DNA of 64,000 nucleotides from the NCBI GenBank assembly GCA_005772895.1, contig SXIH01000055.1:62001-126000 (forward strand), written 5' to 3'. This DNA comes from Bacteroidota bacterium. Lineage in GTDB: Bacteria > Bacteroidota > Bacteroidia > 2-12-FULL-35-15. The translations under genes were made by a program, and so were the position numbers. A model generated the notes under the pieces. It had not been told where the DNA came from. It worked only from the letters and a program-made list of their open reading frames with translations, and ran no database searches. The first letter of the stretch is position 1; each line of letters opens with the position of its first letter. Below, one piece after another: positions 26,009-33,905 of this stretch.

Positions 26009-26770
26009 CTAGTCACGATAATTTTTCTCAATATACTCAATCGCTTCATCCTGCGTTTTCACAGAAAAATTTCTGTAACGATGATGCACATCAATAATTT
26101 CTTCAATTGCATCCTTCACTAACTCTTTATTTTTCCAAGTTTTTAAATCTTTTATCACCGTTTCCAAGCAACCTTTTTTATAGGCAATTTGCCCGAGCAC
26201 ATGCACCAATGTATTTCTGACTCTGGCAGTTTTATCATCTTGCAATTCTTTTAAAAGCGGTAGAATGTCTTGCGGGTGTGTTCTCCCGCGAAGTTCAATT
26301 CCATGACAAATTTCTCTTCTGATTTCTTTATCTGGATGTTTTAAAAATAGTTTTGCAAAAGCTATAGTAGGTTTTGGATTTTTTTCTCCCATTTTTTTGA
26401 TAGAACCAATTACTGCATTTCTTACAGAATGATGTTCATCAAATAATCCTGCCTTCATTAATTGTTCGATGGAATCGAAATCTTTTTTCCCAATCTCACC
26501 TGCAGCATTTATAACTGTTTGGCGGATTTTTTCGTTTTCATTTTTGAAGAGGGAATTGAGTAATTTAAAAATGGAAGGATGAAGTGTTTTGTTTGCAATG
26601 TATATTTTTCCTATTGCCAGATATCCTGTTTTTCTAATATAAGTATCTTCATCAGAAAAATAATCAAGAATGTATTTTTGCTTCCCGCTTTTTAGTTCGG
26701 ATAAAATCTGCTGATTGATCTTGTCAACCAATTCAATGCGTTCTGATTTATTTAAATCGTAGAAACTCAT
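26009..26770 (-). CDS. HEAT-repeat protein
   Basis: A 253-residue soluble protein built from helical pairs: KTGYLAIGKIY, RQTVINAAGEIGKK, RNAVIGSIKKMGEK, RREICHGIELRGR and RNTLVHVLGQIAYKKG are successive HEAT-type helices spaced about 35-40 residues. It has no signal peptide or membrane segment. Such all-helical scaffolds bind proteins or nucleic acid; the overall layout recalls DNA-alkylation-repair (AlkD-like) folds, but I see no diagnostic residues. The start ATG gives MSFYDLNKSERIEL. It is transcribed toward the deacetylase and separated from the upstream unknown gene by a palindromic repeat. Confidence 0.75.
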   Translation of the reverse strand: MSFYDLNKSERIELVDKINQQILSELKSGKQKYILDYFSDEDTYIRKTGYLAIGKIYIANKTLHPSIFKLLNSLFKNENEKIRQTVINAAGEIGKKDFDSIEQLMKAGLFDEHHSVRNAVIGSIKKMGEKNPKPTIAFAKLFLKHPDKEIRREICHGIELRGRTHPQDILPLLKELQDDKTARVRNTLVHVLGQIAYKKGCLETVIKDLKTWKNKELVKDAIEEIIDVHHRYRNFSVKTQDEAIEYIEKNYRD

Positions 26771-26813
26771 AAAAAATTTAATTAAATATATTTTGCGGAG
26801 AGAAATCCAAACT

Positions 26814-26850
26814 CCCCTCTCCTTTTCAGGAGAGGGGTTGGGGGTGAGGT
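26814..26850. repeat. CCCCTCTCCT palindromic repeat
   Basis: CCCCTCTCCT-TTTC-AGGAGAGGGG (26814-26837) is a perfect ten-base-pair hairpin continued by TTGGGGGTGAGG. Very similar elements occur between genes in many Bacteroidota. It follows the stop codon of the gene at 26851 and may act as its terminator. Confidence 0.65.
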
Positions 26851-27393
26851 TTAATTTCGTCTTAAAGGAATATATGTTTTCCCATTTTCTATAACAATAT
26901 GGCCTTGTTCTTCCAAACTTTTAATTATTTCATGAAACAGTTCTTTCACCATAGTGCTGTCGCTTTTCCAAAAGTGACCTACACACGCTTTTATCGAATC
27001 TTCTATGCGTTCGATTTTATGAAAAGCCATTCGTCCTAAATAAAAAACAACTAAATCTGATTTTAATTGTAAACGAACTGCATCGGGTGTATTGTTTATT
27101 ACTTGTGTTGCAACCGAAACTTCTTTTTGTGCTGTTTCTTTTTTTGTTTCTCCTATTCTTCTCACAGCCCATCCATTTCCTCCCTCAATTGATCCGCAAG
27201 TAAAGCGCATATCGTGATTTTTTTCAATGTAACGGACCAAGGTGCTTGGGCTCGCTTTTCTTTTCCATTCACTTTTCTCAATTAATAAGGCTTCTCCAAT
27301 TTGGAGATTCACAATTGAGTTAAAAATGTGTGAACTACGGCCTTTTCCGCGGATTGGTAGCTGATTATACTCTTCTGTGGTAAGTTTTTTCAT
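26851..27393 (-). CDS. Conserved-looking cytoplasmic protein of unknown function
   Basis: I do not recognise this 180-residue protein. The N-terminal part, about residues 1-80, is basic and alternates strands and helices (IFNSIVNLQIGEALLIEKSE, then KASPSTLVRYIEKNH and FTCGSIEGGNGWAVRRI), compatible with a small nucleic-acid-binding fold. Residues 115-180 are helical and end in a wing-like EEQGHIVIENGKTYIPLRR, which could be a winged helix. No signal peptide. It stands alone between a repeat element downstream and a 170 bp AT-rich gap upstream. A DNA-binding role is inference only. Confidence 0.7.
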   Translation of the reverse strand: MKKLTTEEYNQLPIRGKGRSSHIFNSIVNLQIGEALLIEKSEWKRKASPSTLVRYIEKNHDMRFTCGSIEGGNGWAVRRIGETKKETAQKEVSVATQVINNTPDAVRLQLKSDLVVFYLGRMAFHKIERIEDSIKACVGHFWKSDSTMVKELFHEIIKSLEEQGHIVIENGKTYIPLRRN

Positions 27394-27566
27394 AAATAGA
27401 GAGTTTTATGTTAGCAGGTACACAAAACTATAGCATTTTGTTAACAAATTCAATTAAATCGCCACAAAATTTCTTTTATCTGACGAATTAAGCCCTAAAT
27501 TGTTGTTTAACTAATGTATAAATGTCAATAATGGCTTTGAGAACATAAAACCTTTTGACTTTTGAA

Positions 27567-27989
27567 TTAGGCAATTTTGACTTTCATTAAACACATTGCA
27601 ACATAGGTTTCTGGAACAACCAATTCTTGAGTACAATAATTTAGCTTGTCTTGTATAGAAAAAGGATACTCTGTTACTATTTTAAAGTTGAATGGAATAA
27701 AAAAATCGGGGATGATACAAACCAAATGGATACTATTGTTTGTACGTTTAATCAGTTCCGAAACAATTGCTTTTCCTATACCTTGCCTGCGATGCTCGGT
27801 AACAACTCCAAGTGAACATAGCTCTATACAGTCCGAATGTTCACGTAACCGGCCAAAACCAACCAATTCATCTTTTCGGAAAGCAGCAGTAAATTCTTCT
27901 TGTTTTAGATTGCGGTCGTCCAGTTCGAACTGGAAAATGAAGTTTCGAATTTGCAAAAACTCTTGCTCGGTGGGAGTTCTGAACGTCAT
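27567..27989 (-). CDS. GNAT family N-acetyltransferase
   Basis: A 140-residue acetyltransferase that would move an acetyl group from acetyl-CoA to an amine. The core motif is RRQGIGKAIVSELIKRT, matching the R/Q-x-x-G-x-G/A pyrophosphate loop, preceded by the strand IELCSLGVV. The substrate cannot be told. I choose the ATG giving MTFRTPTEQEF; the 13 codons above it (to 28028) read out of the ATTGCCAATTG repeat. The gene follows the SlyD-like gene on the same strand, with that repeat between. Confidence 0.8.
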   Translation of the reverse strand: MTFRTPTEQEFLQIRNFIFQFELDDRNLKQEEFTAAFRKDELVGFGRLREHSDCIELCSLGVVTEHRRQGIGKAIVSELIKRTNNSIHLVCIIPDFFIPFNFKIVTEYPFSIQDKLNYCTQELVVPETYVAMCLMKVKIA

Positions 27990-27994
27990 GAAAT

Positions 27995-28045
27995 GTTTTG
28001 AAACAGTAAACAATTGACAAATTGCCAATTGCTTACTGCCTATTG
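27995..28045. repeat. CAATTG-type phrase repeat
   Basis: ACAATTGACAAATTGCCAATTGC plus TTACTGCCTATTG (about 28007-28043) contains four ATTG words at 8-17 bp spacing, between the SlyD-like and acetyltransferase genes. It resembles the other word-type repeats of this window in style. Confidence 0.4.
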
Positions 28046-28048
28046 TGG

Positions 28049-28555
28049 TTAGTGGTGATGACCGTGTGGGCCATGAACGTGTCCATGTGCCAATTCATCT
28101 TCCGTTGCCGGACGAATTTCCAATACTTCACCTTTAAAGTGTAAATCTGTTCCAGCCAAAGGATGATTAAAATCCATTTTTACATGTTCTGTAGTAATTT
28201 CCATAACCTTACCATATAAACGGTTTCCTTCATTATCAACCATTGGCAAAGTAATTCCAACTTTTACGTTTTCTGAATCAAATTTTCCATCTTCTCCTAA
28301 AAATGCTTCGATAGGAATCATTACAACATGTTGTTCATCACGAACACCATATCCACGTGCATGTTCAATAAAAAAATCGAATGCATCGCCTGCTTTTTTA
28401 CCTCGTAAATTGTTTTCAAAATCTTCCAATAATCCACCTGTTCCGAATATAAATACGAAAGGATGATCCTTGCTTGTTTGTTCTACTTGTTCGCCTGTTG
28501 CTTTAACACGAAGCGTGTAGTTTACAGAAACTACAGAGTTGTTTTCAATCGTCAT
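28049..28555 (-). CDS. slyD: FKBP-type peptidyl-prolyl isomerase, SlyD-like
   Basis: A 168-residue protein of the SlyD branch, which isomerises prolyl bonds and helps folding and metal delivery in the cytoplasm. The N-terminal FKBP strand VVSVNYTLRV is followed by FIFGTGGLLEDFENNLRG (FKBP motif), the inserted chaperone flap from about residue 70 to 125, and the closing DFNHPLAGTDLHFKGEVLEI typical of SlyD. The His-rich tail HGHVHGPHGHHH fits nickel or zinc binding. A TACCTTTG -7 candidate lies at 28582-28589 on the minus strand. Divergent from the aminotransferase gene. Confidence 0.9.
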   Translation of the reverse strand: MTIENNSVVSVNYTLRVKATGEQVEQTSKDHPFVFIFGTGGLLEDFENNLRGKKAGDAFDFFIEHARGYGVRDEQHVVMIPIEAFLGEDGKFDSENVKVGITLPMVDNEGNRLYGKVMEITTEHVKMDFNHPLAGTDLHFKGEVLEIRPATEDELAHGHVHGPHGHHH

Positions 28556-28581
28556 GTTGTATTTTTTAAAAATTAAGTCCG

Positions 28582-28589
28582 CAAAGGTA
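28582..28589 (-). promoter_or_regulatory. Putative -7 element (TACCTTTG) for the SlyD-like gene
   Basis: Exact match to TAnnTTTG on the minus strand, 26 bp before the start codon. No good TTG lies at the -33 distance. Confidence 0.4.
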
Positions 28590-28654
28590 AACTTTTTATG
28601 GAAATAGTATATTTTCGCTTATCTATAAACTAAATTAACGCTTACTTTAGCTCT

Positions 28655-29812
28655 ATGAATTATCCAAATTTAATCAATAGTAAACTTCCCAATGTAGGAA
28701 CAACCATTTTTACAGTGATGAGTAAGTTGGCTACTGACCACAATGCTATTAACCTTTCCCAAGGGTTTCCTGATTTTGCCTGCAGCGAAGAAATGATTTC
28801 ACTCGTGAACAAATACATGAAAGCGGGAAACAACCAATATGCGCCAATGCCCGGATTGATAGGTTTACGTGAGATATTGGCGCAAAAAACAGAAGAACTT
28901 TACGGAGCGAAATATGATCCCGATTCAGAAATTACAATTACTGCCGGAGCCACACAAGCTATTTATACTGCTATTTCTGCGGTTATTCGTGAAGATGATG
29001 AAGTTATTATTTTTGAACCTGCTTACGATTGTTATCAACCAGCAATTGAGTTGAATGGCGGAAAAACGGTATACATGCAGCTCCGCGCTCCCGATTATAC
29101 AATAGATTGGGAAAGAGTGAAGAAGATGATTAATCACCACACTAAAATGATTATCATCAATACTCCTCATAATCCTACTGGAAGTGTTATGAGTATGGCG
29201 GATATGATTATGTTGGAGAAAATTACAAAAGGAACCGACATTATTATTTTGAGTGATGAAGTTTATGAGCACATCATTTTTGACAAGCAACAACATCAAA
29301 GTGTTGCACGTTTCCCGATTTTAGCTGAACGTAGTTTTATTATTTCTTCTTTTGGAAAAACATTTCATACCACTGGATGGAAATTGGGTTATTGTGTTGC
29401 ACCAAAAAATTTAATGGCAGAATTCAGAAAAGTACATCAGTTTTTGGTGTTCTCATGTAACACTCCAATTCAGTACGCTTTGGCTGAATATTTAAAACAA
29501 AAAGAAAATTATTTATCACTCGGAAGTTTCTATCAGCAAAAACGAGATTTTTTTATCAACGCAATAAAAAATTCAAAATTTGAATTTACTCCTGCAGCAG
29601 GAACATATTTTCAATTGCTGAGATATAAAAATATGACTAATGAAAAGGATACAGATTATGCTATTCGTTTGACAAAAGAATTTGGTATAGCATCTATTCC
29701 TATTTCTGTTTTTTATCACGAACAGGAAGACAATCACGTTTTGCGTTTTTGCTTTGCGAAGAAAGAAGAGACATTGGAGAAAGCAGCAGAAATATTGAAT
29801 AAGATAAAATAA
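28655..29812 (+). CDS. PLP-dependent methionine/glutamine aminotransferase (YbdL-like)
   Basis: A 385-residue class I aminotransferase. The PLP lysine is Lys235 in SSFGKTFHTTGWKLGY, and NTPHNPTG and the substrate Arg in LRFCFAK are present. NLSQGFPDF and the overall sequence resemble YbdL/MtnE, which transaminates 2-oxo-4-methylthiobutyrate (to methionine) or acts as glutamine transaminase K. Its stop codon overlaps the ATG of an omega-amidase gene (TAATG), the partner that removes the resulting alpha-ketoglutaramate. This coupling supports the role. Cytoplasmic. Confidence 0.9.
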   Translation: MNYPNLINSKLPNVGTTIFTVMSKLATDHNAINLSQGFPDFACSEEMISLVNKYMKAGNNQYAPMPGLIGLREILAQKTEELYGAKYDPDSEITITAGATQAIYTAISAVIREDDEVIIFEPAYDCYQPAIELNGGKTVYMQLRAPDYTIDWERVKKMINHHTKMIIINTPHNPTGSVMSMADMIMLEKITKGTDIIILSDEVYEHIIFDKQQHQSVARFPILAERSFIISSFGKTFHTTGWKLGYCVAPKNLMAEFRKVHQFLVFSCNTPIQYALAEYLKQKENYLSLGSFYQQKRDFFINAIKNSKFEFTPAAGTYFQLLRYKNMTNEKDTDYAIRLTKEFGIASIPISVFYHEQEDNHVLRFCFAKKEETLEKAAEILNKIK

Positions 29813-30633
29813 TGAACGATTTAAAAATAACCATCATCCAATCCAATTTACATTGGGAAAACAAAGAGAAAAATCTCGAAATGTTTTCTCAAAAAATTGC
29901 ATCTATTTCCGAAGAAACTGATTTGATTATTCTTCCGGAGATGTTCACAACAGGGTTCAGTATGCGACCTGAATTGTTTGCTGAAACAATGACTGGAAAT
30001 ACAATTGCTTGGATGAAAGCAAAAGCAAAAGAAAAAAATTGCGTGATTACAGGAAGTTTTATTTGCGAAGAGAATGGAAAGCATGTTAACAGATTGGTCT
30101 GGATGAAAGCTGACGGCATGTACAATGTTTATGATAAACGTCATCTTTTCAGAATGGGTGATGAAGATAAACATTACGGACACGGAGAAAAAAAGATAAT
30201 TGTAGAATTAATAGGATGGAAAATTTGTCCGCTTATCTGTTACGATTTGCGTTTCCCGGTTTGGGCAAGGAATAAGTCGGGAGTCGGGAGTCGGGAGTTG
30301 GGAGACAAAGAAGAAATTACTGTGGATTACGATGTGTTAATCTATGTCGCTAATTGGCCGGAAAGAAGAGCACATCCATGGAAAGCATTATTGGTTGCAC
30401 GTGCTATCGAAAATCAAAGTTATACGATTGGAGTTAACAGAGTGGGGAATGATGGTAACGATATTTATCATTCAGGAGATTCAGTTGCGTTGAATTTCAA
30501 AGGAGAAGCGATTAGTAAAATTGAATCAGGAAAAGAAAGTATTTCAACAATCACTTTAAATTATAAAGACTTAGAAGAATTCAGAAAACAATTTCCGGTG
30601 ATGTTAGATGCGGATGATTTCAGTATTGATTAA
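29812..30633 (+). CDS. Nitrilase-superfamily omega-amidase (YafV-like)
   Basis: A 273-residue C-N hydrolase. The catalytic triad is Glu43 (LPEMFTTGF), Lys108 (VYDKRHLFRMG) and Cys142 (ICYDLRFPVW). YafV-type omega-amidases hydrolyse alpha-ketoglutaramate and related amides. Translation is coupled to the aminotransferase through a TAATG overlap. Residues about 154-168 (SGVGSRELGD and the following acidic residues) are not expected in the family and are encoded by four 7-bp units of GTCGGGA type at 30276-30303, which look like an intergenic repeat inserted in frame between FPVWARN and the YDVLIYVANWPE strand. The loop is probably surface-exposed, so the enzyme may still fold. Confidence 0.9.
   Translation: MNDLKITIIQSNLHWENKEKNLEMFSQKIASISEETDLIILPEMFTTGFSMRPELFAETMTGNTIAWMKAKAKEKNCVITGSFICEENGKHVNRLVWMKADGMYNVYDKRHLFRMGDEDKHYGHGEKKIIVELIGWKICPLICYDLRFPVWARNKSGVGSRELGDKEEITVDYDVLIYVANWPERRAHPWKALLVARAIENQSYTIGVNRVGNDGNDIYHSGDSVALNFKGEAISKIESGKESISTITLNYKDLEEFRKQFPVMLDADDFSID
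30276..30303 (+). repeat. Four tandem 7-bp units (GTCGGGA) inside the omega-amidase gene
   Basis: GTCGGGA is repeated three times, followed by one GTTGGGA copy. The 28 bp and flanking bases code for a loop absent from the expected family pattern, and the reading frame is kept. Confidence 0.75.
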
Positions 30634-30642
30634 CAACTCGTA

Positions 30643-30675
30643 ACTGTCATCCCGTGCCACGACACGGGATCTCCT
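30643..30675. repeat. Palindromic TGTCATCCCGTG repeat
   Basis: TGTCATCCCGTG-CCACGA-CACGGGATCTC is a hairpin with six paired bases in CCCGTG/CACGGG. It lies between the converging omega-amidase and Ig-like lipoprotein genes. The same element type is widespread in bacterial intergenic DNA. Confidence 0.6.
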
Positions 30676-30732
30676 CCTTAGAATGATATGCCTTGTCGTA
30701 TTATGGTGTGACGATACGAAGAGAAGATTTGT

Positions 30733-32424
30733 TTACTCAACCTTCCATTCCAACTCCGCATCCCAATTCGAGCGAATATTAATTAACTCAGAATTATAAA
30801 TTACTTTTTCGGGCTGAGTCTTTTTTAAATAGTTTCCTGTATCCCATTTATGATTACCATTATCATCATAGATGATCTTTAATTTGTATTTTTTTGGAGC
30901 TAAATATGAATATTCAATAATTTTCTTGGGTGAAGCTATGTTTTTTGGTTTTAAAAAGAAATTTTCCCTTACAACTACTCCTGCTTCATCTAACAATTGA
31001 ACAATATAATCAGATGGAAGAGCGTATAAATTCAATTTCACACTTCCGTAATATTTTTCTTCACGAGTTTTGAAATCTATTTTTATAGTATCATTTGTTA
31101 AACCGAAAATATCGTGAAATGCACCAGGTAGAATTTGAATATGGTAGTTGGTGTTTTCTTTCCAATTCTTCCACCCCTTTTCTGTAAAATGTTGAACAAA
31201 TGTTCCTGGATTTTCTGGGTCTTCGTAAATATTACTTGAATCGTAAACAGCAAAAAGAATCCTCTCCTTGTCTGGTTCTATTGTATATTTATAACGATTT
31301 ATAATAGTTGTATCTTCTTTTAAAGTAATCAATTGATCTTGGTAAGAACTTATCGGATGGTTAAATTTGATTCGTAATTCACCCCCCAAATCAAAACTCT
31401 GATTCCCATTAGGACTACTCACAACTTTTAACTTTAAAGGATTCTTTTTCGACTTCTCAGCTTCTTCTCTTGAAATAAATTTTAATGAAACAGTATCCAA
31501 TATTTTATTTCCATTACTCACCTGAAGAATCAAAGAGTCTTTTATAAAATTTTTAATCCAATAAGTTAATGTATCCTTGTTTTTAGAAAATTGAAGATAC
31601 TCCTGAACGCCTTTTTGATCATTGTTTAAAGGTTGCACTCTTAAACTATCCGAACCTTGATTAAAAAACAAACTTACTTTCCCATGTGAATCGTGAATAT
31701 ACTTTTTTAGATATACTTTTTTTAGTGGTTCTTGAAATAAATCAATTAAAATATTTTGTTTTTCTGAAACATCAATTGGCGCATCCACAAAACCAATACT
31801 TTCGCTTTCTCCATCGTATTTGTAATTGTTGTTTGCATCTTTTATTGCAACCAATTTATATTTACCTGCTTTGATGTTGTTGATTTGAAAATTTCCGTCT
31901 TTATCAGTTTTCGCAAAATAGTCGGGCTGACTTTTATAAACAACACTGTCGCTTAAATCGCTGTAAAGCATTACTAAAATTCCTTTTTCGGTCGACTGAT
32001 TAAATGCGTTTTGCACTTTGCCTTTTAGTTTCAGTGAATCAATAAATGTTCCCGTAGAAAAAATGTATTGAAAATTTTCGATGGCATTGTTTTCATTCAA
32101 ATCCTGAACAGCATTTCCAAAGCTGATGCAATAAGTAGTGTTTGGTTTTAACGTTTCGTTTTTATCAAGTTCAATAAATAGTGTTTTGTTTTTAATAGTT
32201 ACATCCGGAGATTTCGCTAATGGCGGAGAAATAAGTAATTGATTATTCAAATCTTTAAGTGCAACAAACTCATCGAACTCAATCGCAATATTTTTTACAT
32301 TAAAATTTAATTGAGCACTATCAGGAATAAATTTCAAAACTTTTGGTGGAGTTGTGTCTTTTGCTCCGCCACCAGGAGCTAAAATTTGAGCACAGGAACT
32401 AAACATAATAGCAATCACAAGCAT
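30733..32424 (-). CDS. Ig-like domain lipoprotein
   Basis: A 563-residue lipoprotein. The signal MLVIAIMFSSC ends at lipobox Cys11, followed by the GGGAKDTTPP linker. The first domain (about residues 25-120; FDEFVALKDLNNQLLISPPL, then LKPNTTYCISFGNAVQD) is a Bacterial Ig-like (Big_5) domain. A carboxypeptidase-regulatory-like beta segment follows (DKDGNFQINNIKAGKYKLVA) with NYKYDGESES. The rest is beta-rich and ends GNHKWDTGNYLKKTQPE. It is anchored in the outer or inner membrane by lipid; exact role unknown. I reject the longer frame to 32538, since its first 38 codons read through the GTGCTGAT repeat (32430-32466). The gene follows the free methionine sulfoxide reductase on the same strand. 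Confidence 0.8.
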   Translation of the reverse strand: MLVIAIMFSSCAQILAPGGGAKDTTPPKVLKFIPDSAQLNFNVKNIAIEFDEFVALKDLNNQLLISPPLAKSPDVTIKNKTLFIELDKNETLKPNTTYCISFGNAVQDLNENNAIENFQYIFSTGTFIDSLKLKGKVQNAFNQSTEKGILVMLYSDLSDSVVYKSQPDYFAKTDKDGNFQINNIKAGKYKLVAIKDANNNYKYDGESESIGFVDAPIDVSEKQNILIDLFQEPLKKVYLKKYIHDSHGKVSLFFNQGSDSLRVQPLNNDQKGVQEYLQFSKNKDTLTYWIKNFIKDSLILQVSNGNKILDTVSLKFISREEAEKSKKNPLKLKVVSSPNGNQSFDLGGELRIKFNHPISSYQDQLITLKEDTTIINRYKYTIEPDKERILFAVYDSSNIYEDPENPGTFVQHFTEKGWKNWKENTNYHIQILPGAFHDIFGLTNDTIKIDFKTREEKYYGSVKLNLYALPSDYIVQLLDEAGVVVRENFFLKPKNIASPKKIIEYSYLAPKKYKLKIIYDDNGNHKWDTGNYLKKTQPEKVIYNSELINIRSNWDAELEWKVE

Positions 32425-32429
32425 ATTTA

Positions 32430-32466
32430 TGAATGTGCTGATGTGCTGATGTGCCGATGTGTTAAT
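32430..32466. repeat. GTGCTGAT phrase repeat
   Basis: Three near-identical ATGTGCTG/ATGTGCCG words in tandem (GTGCTGATGTGCTGATGTG), followed by CCGATGTGTTAAT, just upstream of the lipoprotein start codon. A related TTAGCA word pair lies at 32515-32545 overlapping the end of the msrC gene. They create a false N-terminal extension of the lipoprotein. Confidence 0.5.
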
Positions 32467-32527
32467 TTTATAGAAATTATATTTAAACAAGTATATTATT
32501 ATTTTAAAATTTTCAATTAGCAAATTA

Positions 32528-33013
32528 TTAATTAGCACATTTGCTAATGATAGTCATTACTTGCTCAAGATAAAATTTGTCGGTTTCGTCAAATGTTGCA
32601 AGGTGTTTGCTGTCGACATCTAAAATCAATATTACGTTTCCTTTTTTATCAAATGCAGGTATAACAATTTCCGATTTCGATAAACTGCTGCAAGCAATAT
32701 GTCCTGGAAACTGATCTACATCCTCCACAATAATTGTTTTCTTTTCTTTCCAAGCGGTTCCGCAAACTCCTTTCCCTAATCCAATACGAGTACAAGCAAC
32801 TGGCCCTTGAAATGGTCCGAGAACAAGTTCATTCTCTTTTACATGATAAACTCCAACCCAAAAAAAGTCCATCCCAAATTTCAAGGCCGACATAATATTG
32901 GATAGGTTGGCAATAAAATCGGTTTCCCCTTCAATCAATGCTTTGATTTGAGGAAGAAGTGATTCGTACTTCTCTTTTTTAGTTGTTCCCGAAACAGAAA
33001 GTGATTCAGCCAT
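32528..33013 (-). CDS. msrC: Free methionine-R-sulfoxide reductase (GAF domain)
   Basis: A 161-residue GAF-domain enzyme that reduces free methionine-(R)-sulfoxide in the cytoplasm. All three catalytic cysteines are present: Cys74 (VACTRI), Cys84 (KGVCGTAW) and Cys108 (GHIACSS), with exactly the 10- and 24-residue spacing of the E. coli enzyme. LGPFQGPV and LDVDSKHLATFDETD are further family motifs. A TATCTTTG -7 candidate is at 33035-33042. It may be transcribed together with the Ig-like lipoprotein, whose frame begins about 100 bp further on, but the functions are unrelated. An inverted repeat lies upstream. Confidence 0.93.
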   Translation of the reverse strand: MAESLSVSGTTKKEKYESLLPQIKALIEGETDFIANLSNIMSALKFGMDFFWVGVYHVKENELVLGPFQGPVACTRIGLGKGVCGTAWKEKKTIIVEDVDQFPGHIACSSLSKSEIVIPAFDKKGNVILILDVDSKHLATFDETDKFYLEQVMTIISKCAN

Positions 33014-33034
33014 TATAGGTTTTACTTATGGTTG

Positions 33035-33042
33035 CAAAGATA
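33035..33042 (-). promoter_or_regulatory. Putative -7 element (TATCTTTG) for msrC
   Basis: Exact TAnnTTTG match on the minus strand, 21 bp before the msrC start codon. No clear TTG at -33. Confidence 0.35.
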
Positions 33043-33075
33043 AGAAAAATGGTGTGTAAAATGCTCGTTTTATAA

Positions 33076-33144
33076 CGTCATTGCGAGCGTAGTGAAGCAA
33101 TCTCTCACGAAACGAATTAGATTGCTTCGTGCCTCGCAATGACG
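33076..33144. repeat. Long imperfect inverted repeat (CGTCATTGCGAG)
   Basis: CGTCATTGCGAGC-GTAGT-GAAGCAATCT and AGATTGCTTC-GTGC-CTCGCAATGACG mirror each other over about 28 bp with a 15 bp centre, which would give a strong cruciform or hairpin. It fills the gap between msrC and comF, and the same motif type is widespread between bacterial genes. It might be the terminator of comF, but there is no T run. Confidence 0.75.
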
Positions 33145-33156
33145 CTTCGCAAGTAA

Positions 33157-33840
33157 CTAATTAGAAGCATAGGCAATAGTCGCTACACTAATCTTAACTC
33201 CTTGAATTTGCATCAATGTTTGAGCGCATGCTTCCAGCGTTGCTCCGGTTGTAACAACATCATCCACCAACAAAATGTGTTTCCCTTCCAATGATTTTAT
33301 GTCTTTCAATTGAAAAATCGATTCCACATTTTGCCAGCGATTGAAACGCGATTTTTTGGTTTGTGTTTCCGATTCGTGAGCACGGAATAATGTTTTGAAG
33401 TCGGAGTCAACTTCCATACTTGCTGCTAATCCTTCAGCAAAAGATTCACTTTGATTATAACCTCGTTTTTTAACTTTTTTTGGGTGAAGTGGAACAGGAA
33501 TAATGGTGTTTACAGTATTAAAATCAATCGACTTTTTTAATTCATATCCATAGAGTTTGCCGACTGCAAAACCTACCTCTTTTCTGCCTTTGTATTTCAG
33601 TTGATGGATGATTCGCTGAACTCTGCCACCCTTATTAAATCCATAAAATGCTCCTGCAGAATGGATGTTTATTCGTCCCCAGAAAATTTTGGCAATTGGG
33701 TTGTCTTTATCCAGATGAAAATTGGTTTTTGGCAGGTGATAAACACAATAAGTGCATAGGGTTTGTTCGTTCTTATACAAACTGTTACTGCAGGATACAC
33801 AAACTTGTGGAAATATCAGTGAAATAAAGTCGTTCAGCAT
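33157..33840 (-). CDS. ComF family phosphoribosyltransferase-like protein
   Basis: A 227-residue ComF-type protein, needed in other bacteria for uptake or processing of single-stranded DNA in natural transformation. An N-terminal zinc ribbon (CVSCSNSLYKNEQTLCTYC) is followed by a short linker and a type I phosphoribosyltransferase domain with HILLVDDVVTTGATLEAC. I take the ATG that gives MLNDFISLIFPQV because the 91 codons above it (to 34113) are opposite the coiled-coil protein gene and look like an antisense shadow. The gene starts 65 bp from the divergent gene at 33906. Confidence 0.88.
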   Translation of the reverse strand: MLNDFISLIFPQVCVSCSNSLYKNEQTLCTYCVYHLPKTNFHLDKDNPIAKIFWGRINIHSAGAFYGFNKGGRVQRIIHQLKYKGRKEVGFAVGKLYGYELKKSIDFNTVNTIIPVPLHPKKVKKRGYNQSESFAEGLAASMEVDSDFKTLFRAHESETQTKKSRFNRWQNVESIFQLKDIKSLEGKHILLVDDVVTTGATLEACAQTLMQIQGVKISVATIAYASN

Positions 33841-33905
33841 AAGATTTTGGGCAATAAGGCTAAAAAGTATTACTTTTGTGTGTCGAAAATAAACAATCCT
33901 TAAAT

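Noticed and set aside
27646-28017. Open frame of 123 codons opposite the acetyltransferase
   Set aside because: The minus-strand frame has the GNAT motif; this one has a Ser/Arg-rich product without known features.
30276-30303. GTCGGGA tandem units as a CRISPR array
   Set aside because: Units are only 7 bp with no spacers, and they lie in a coding frame.
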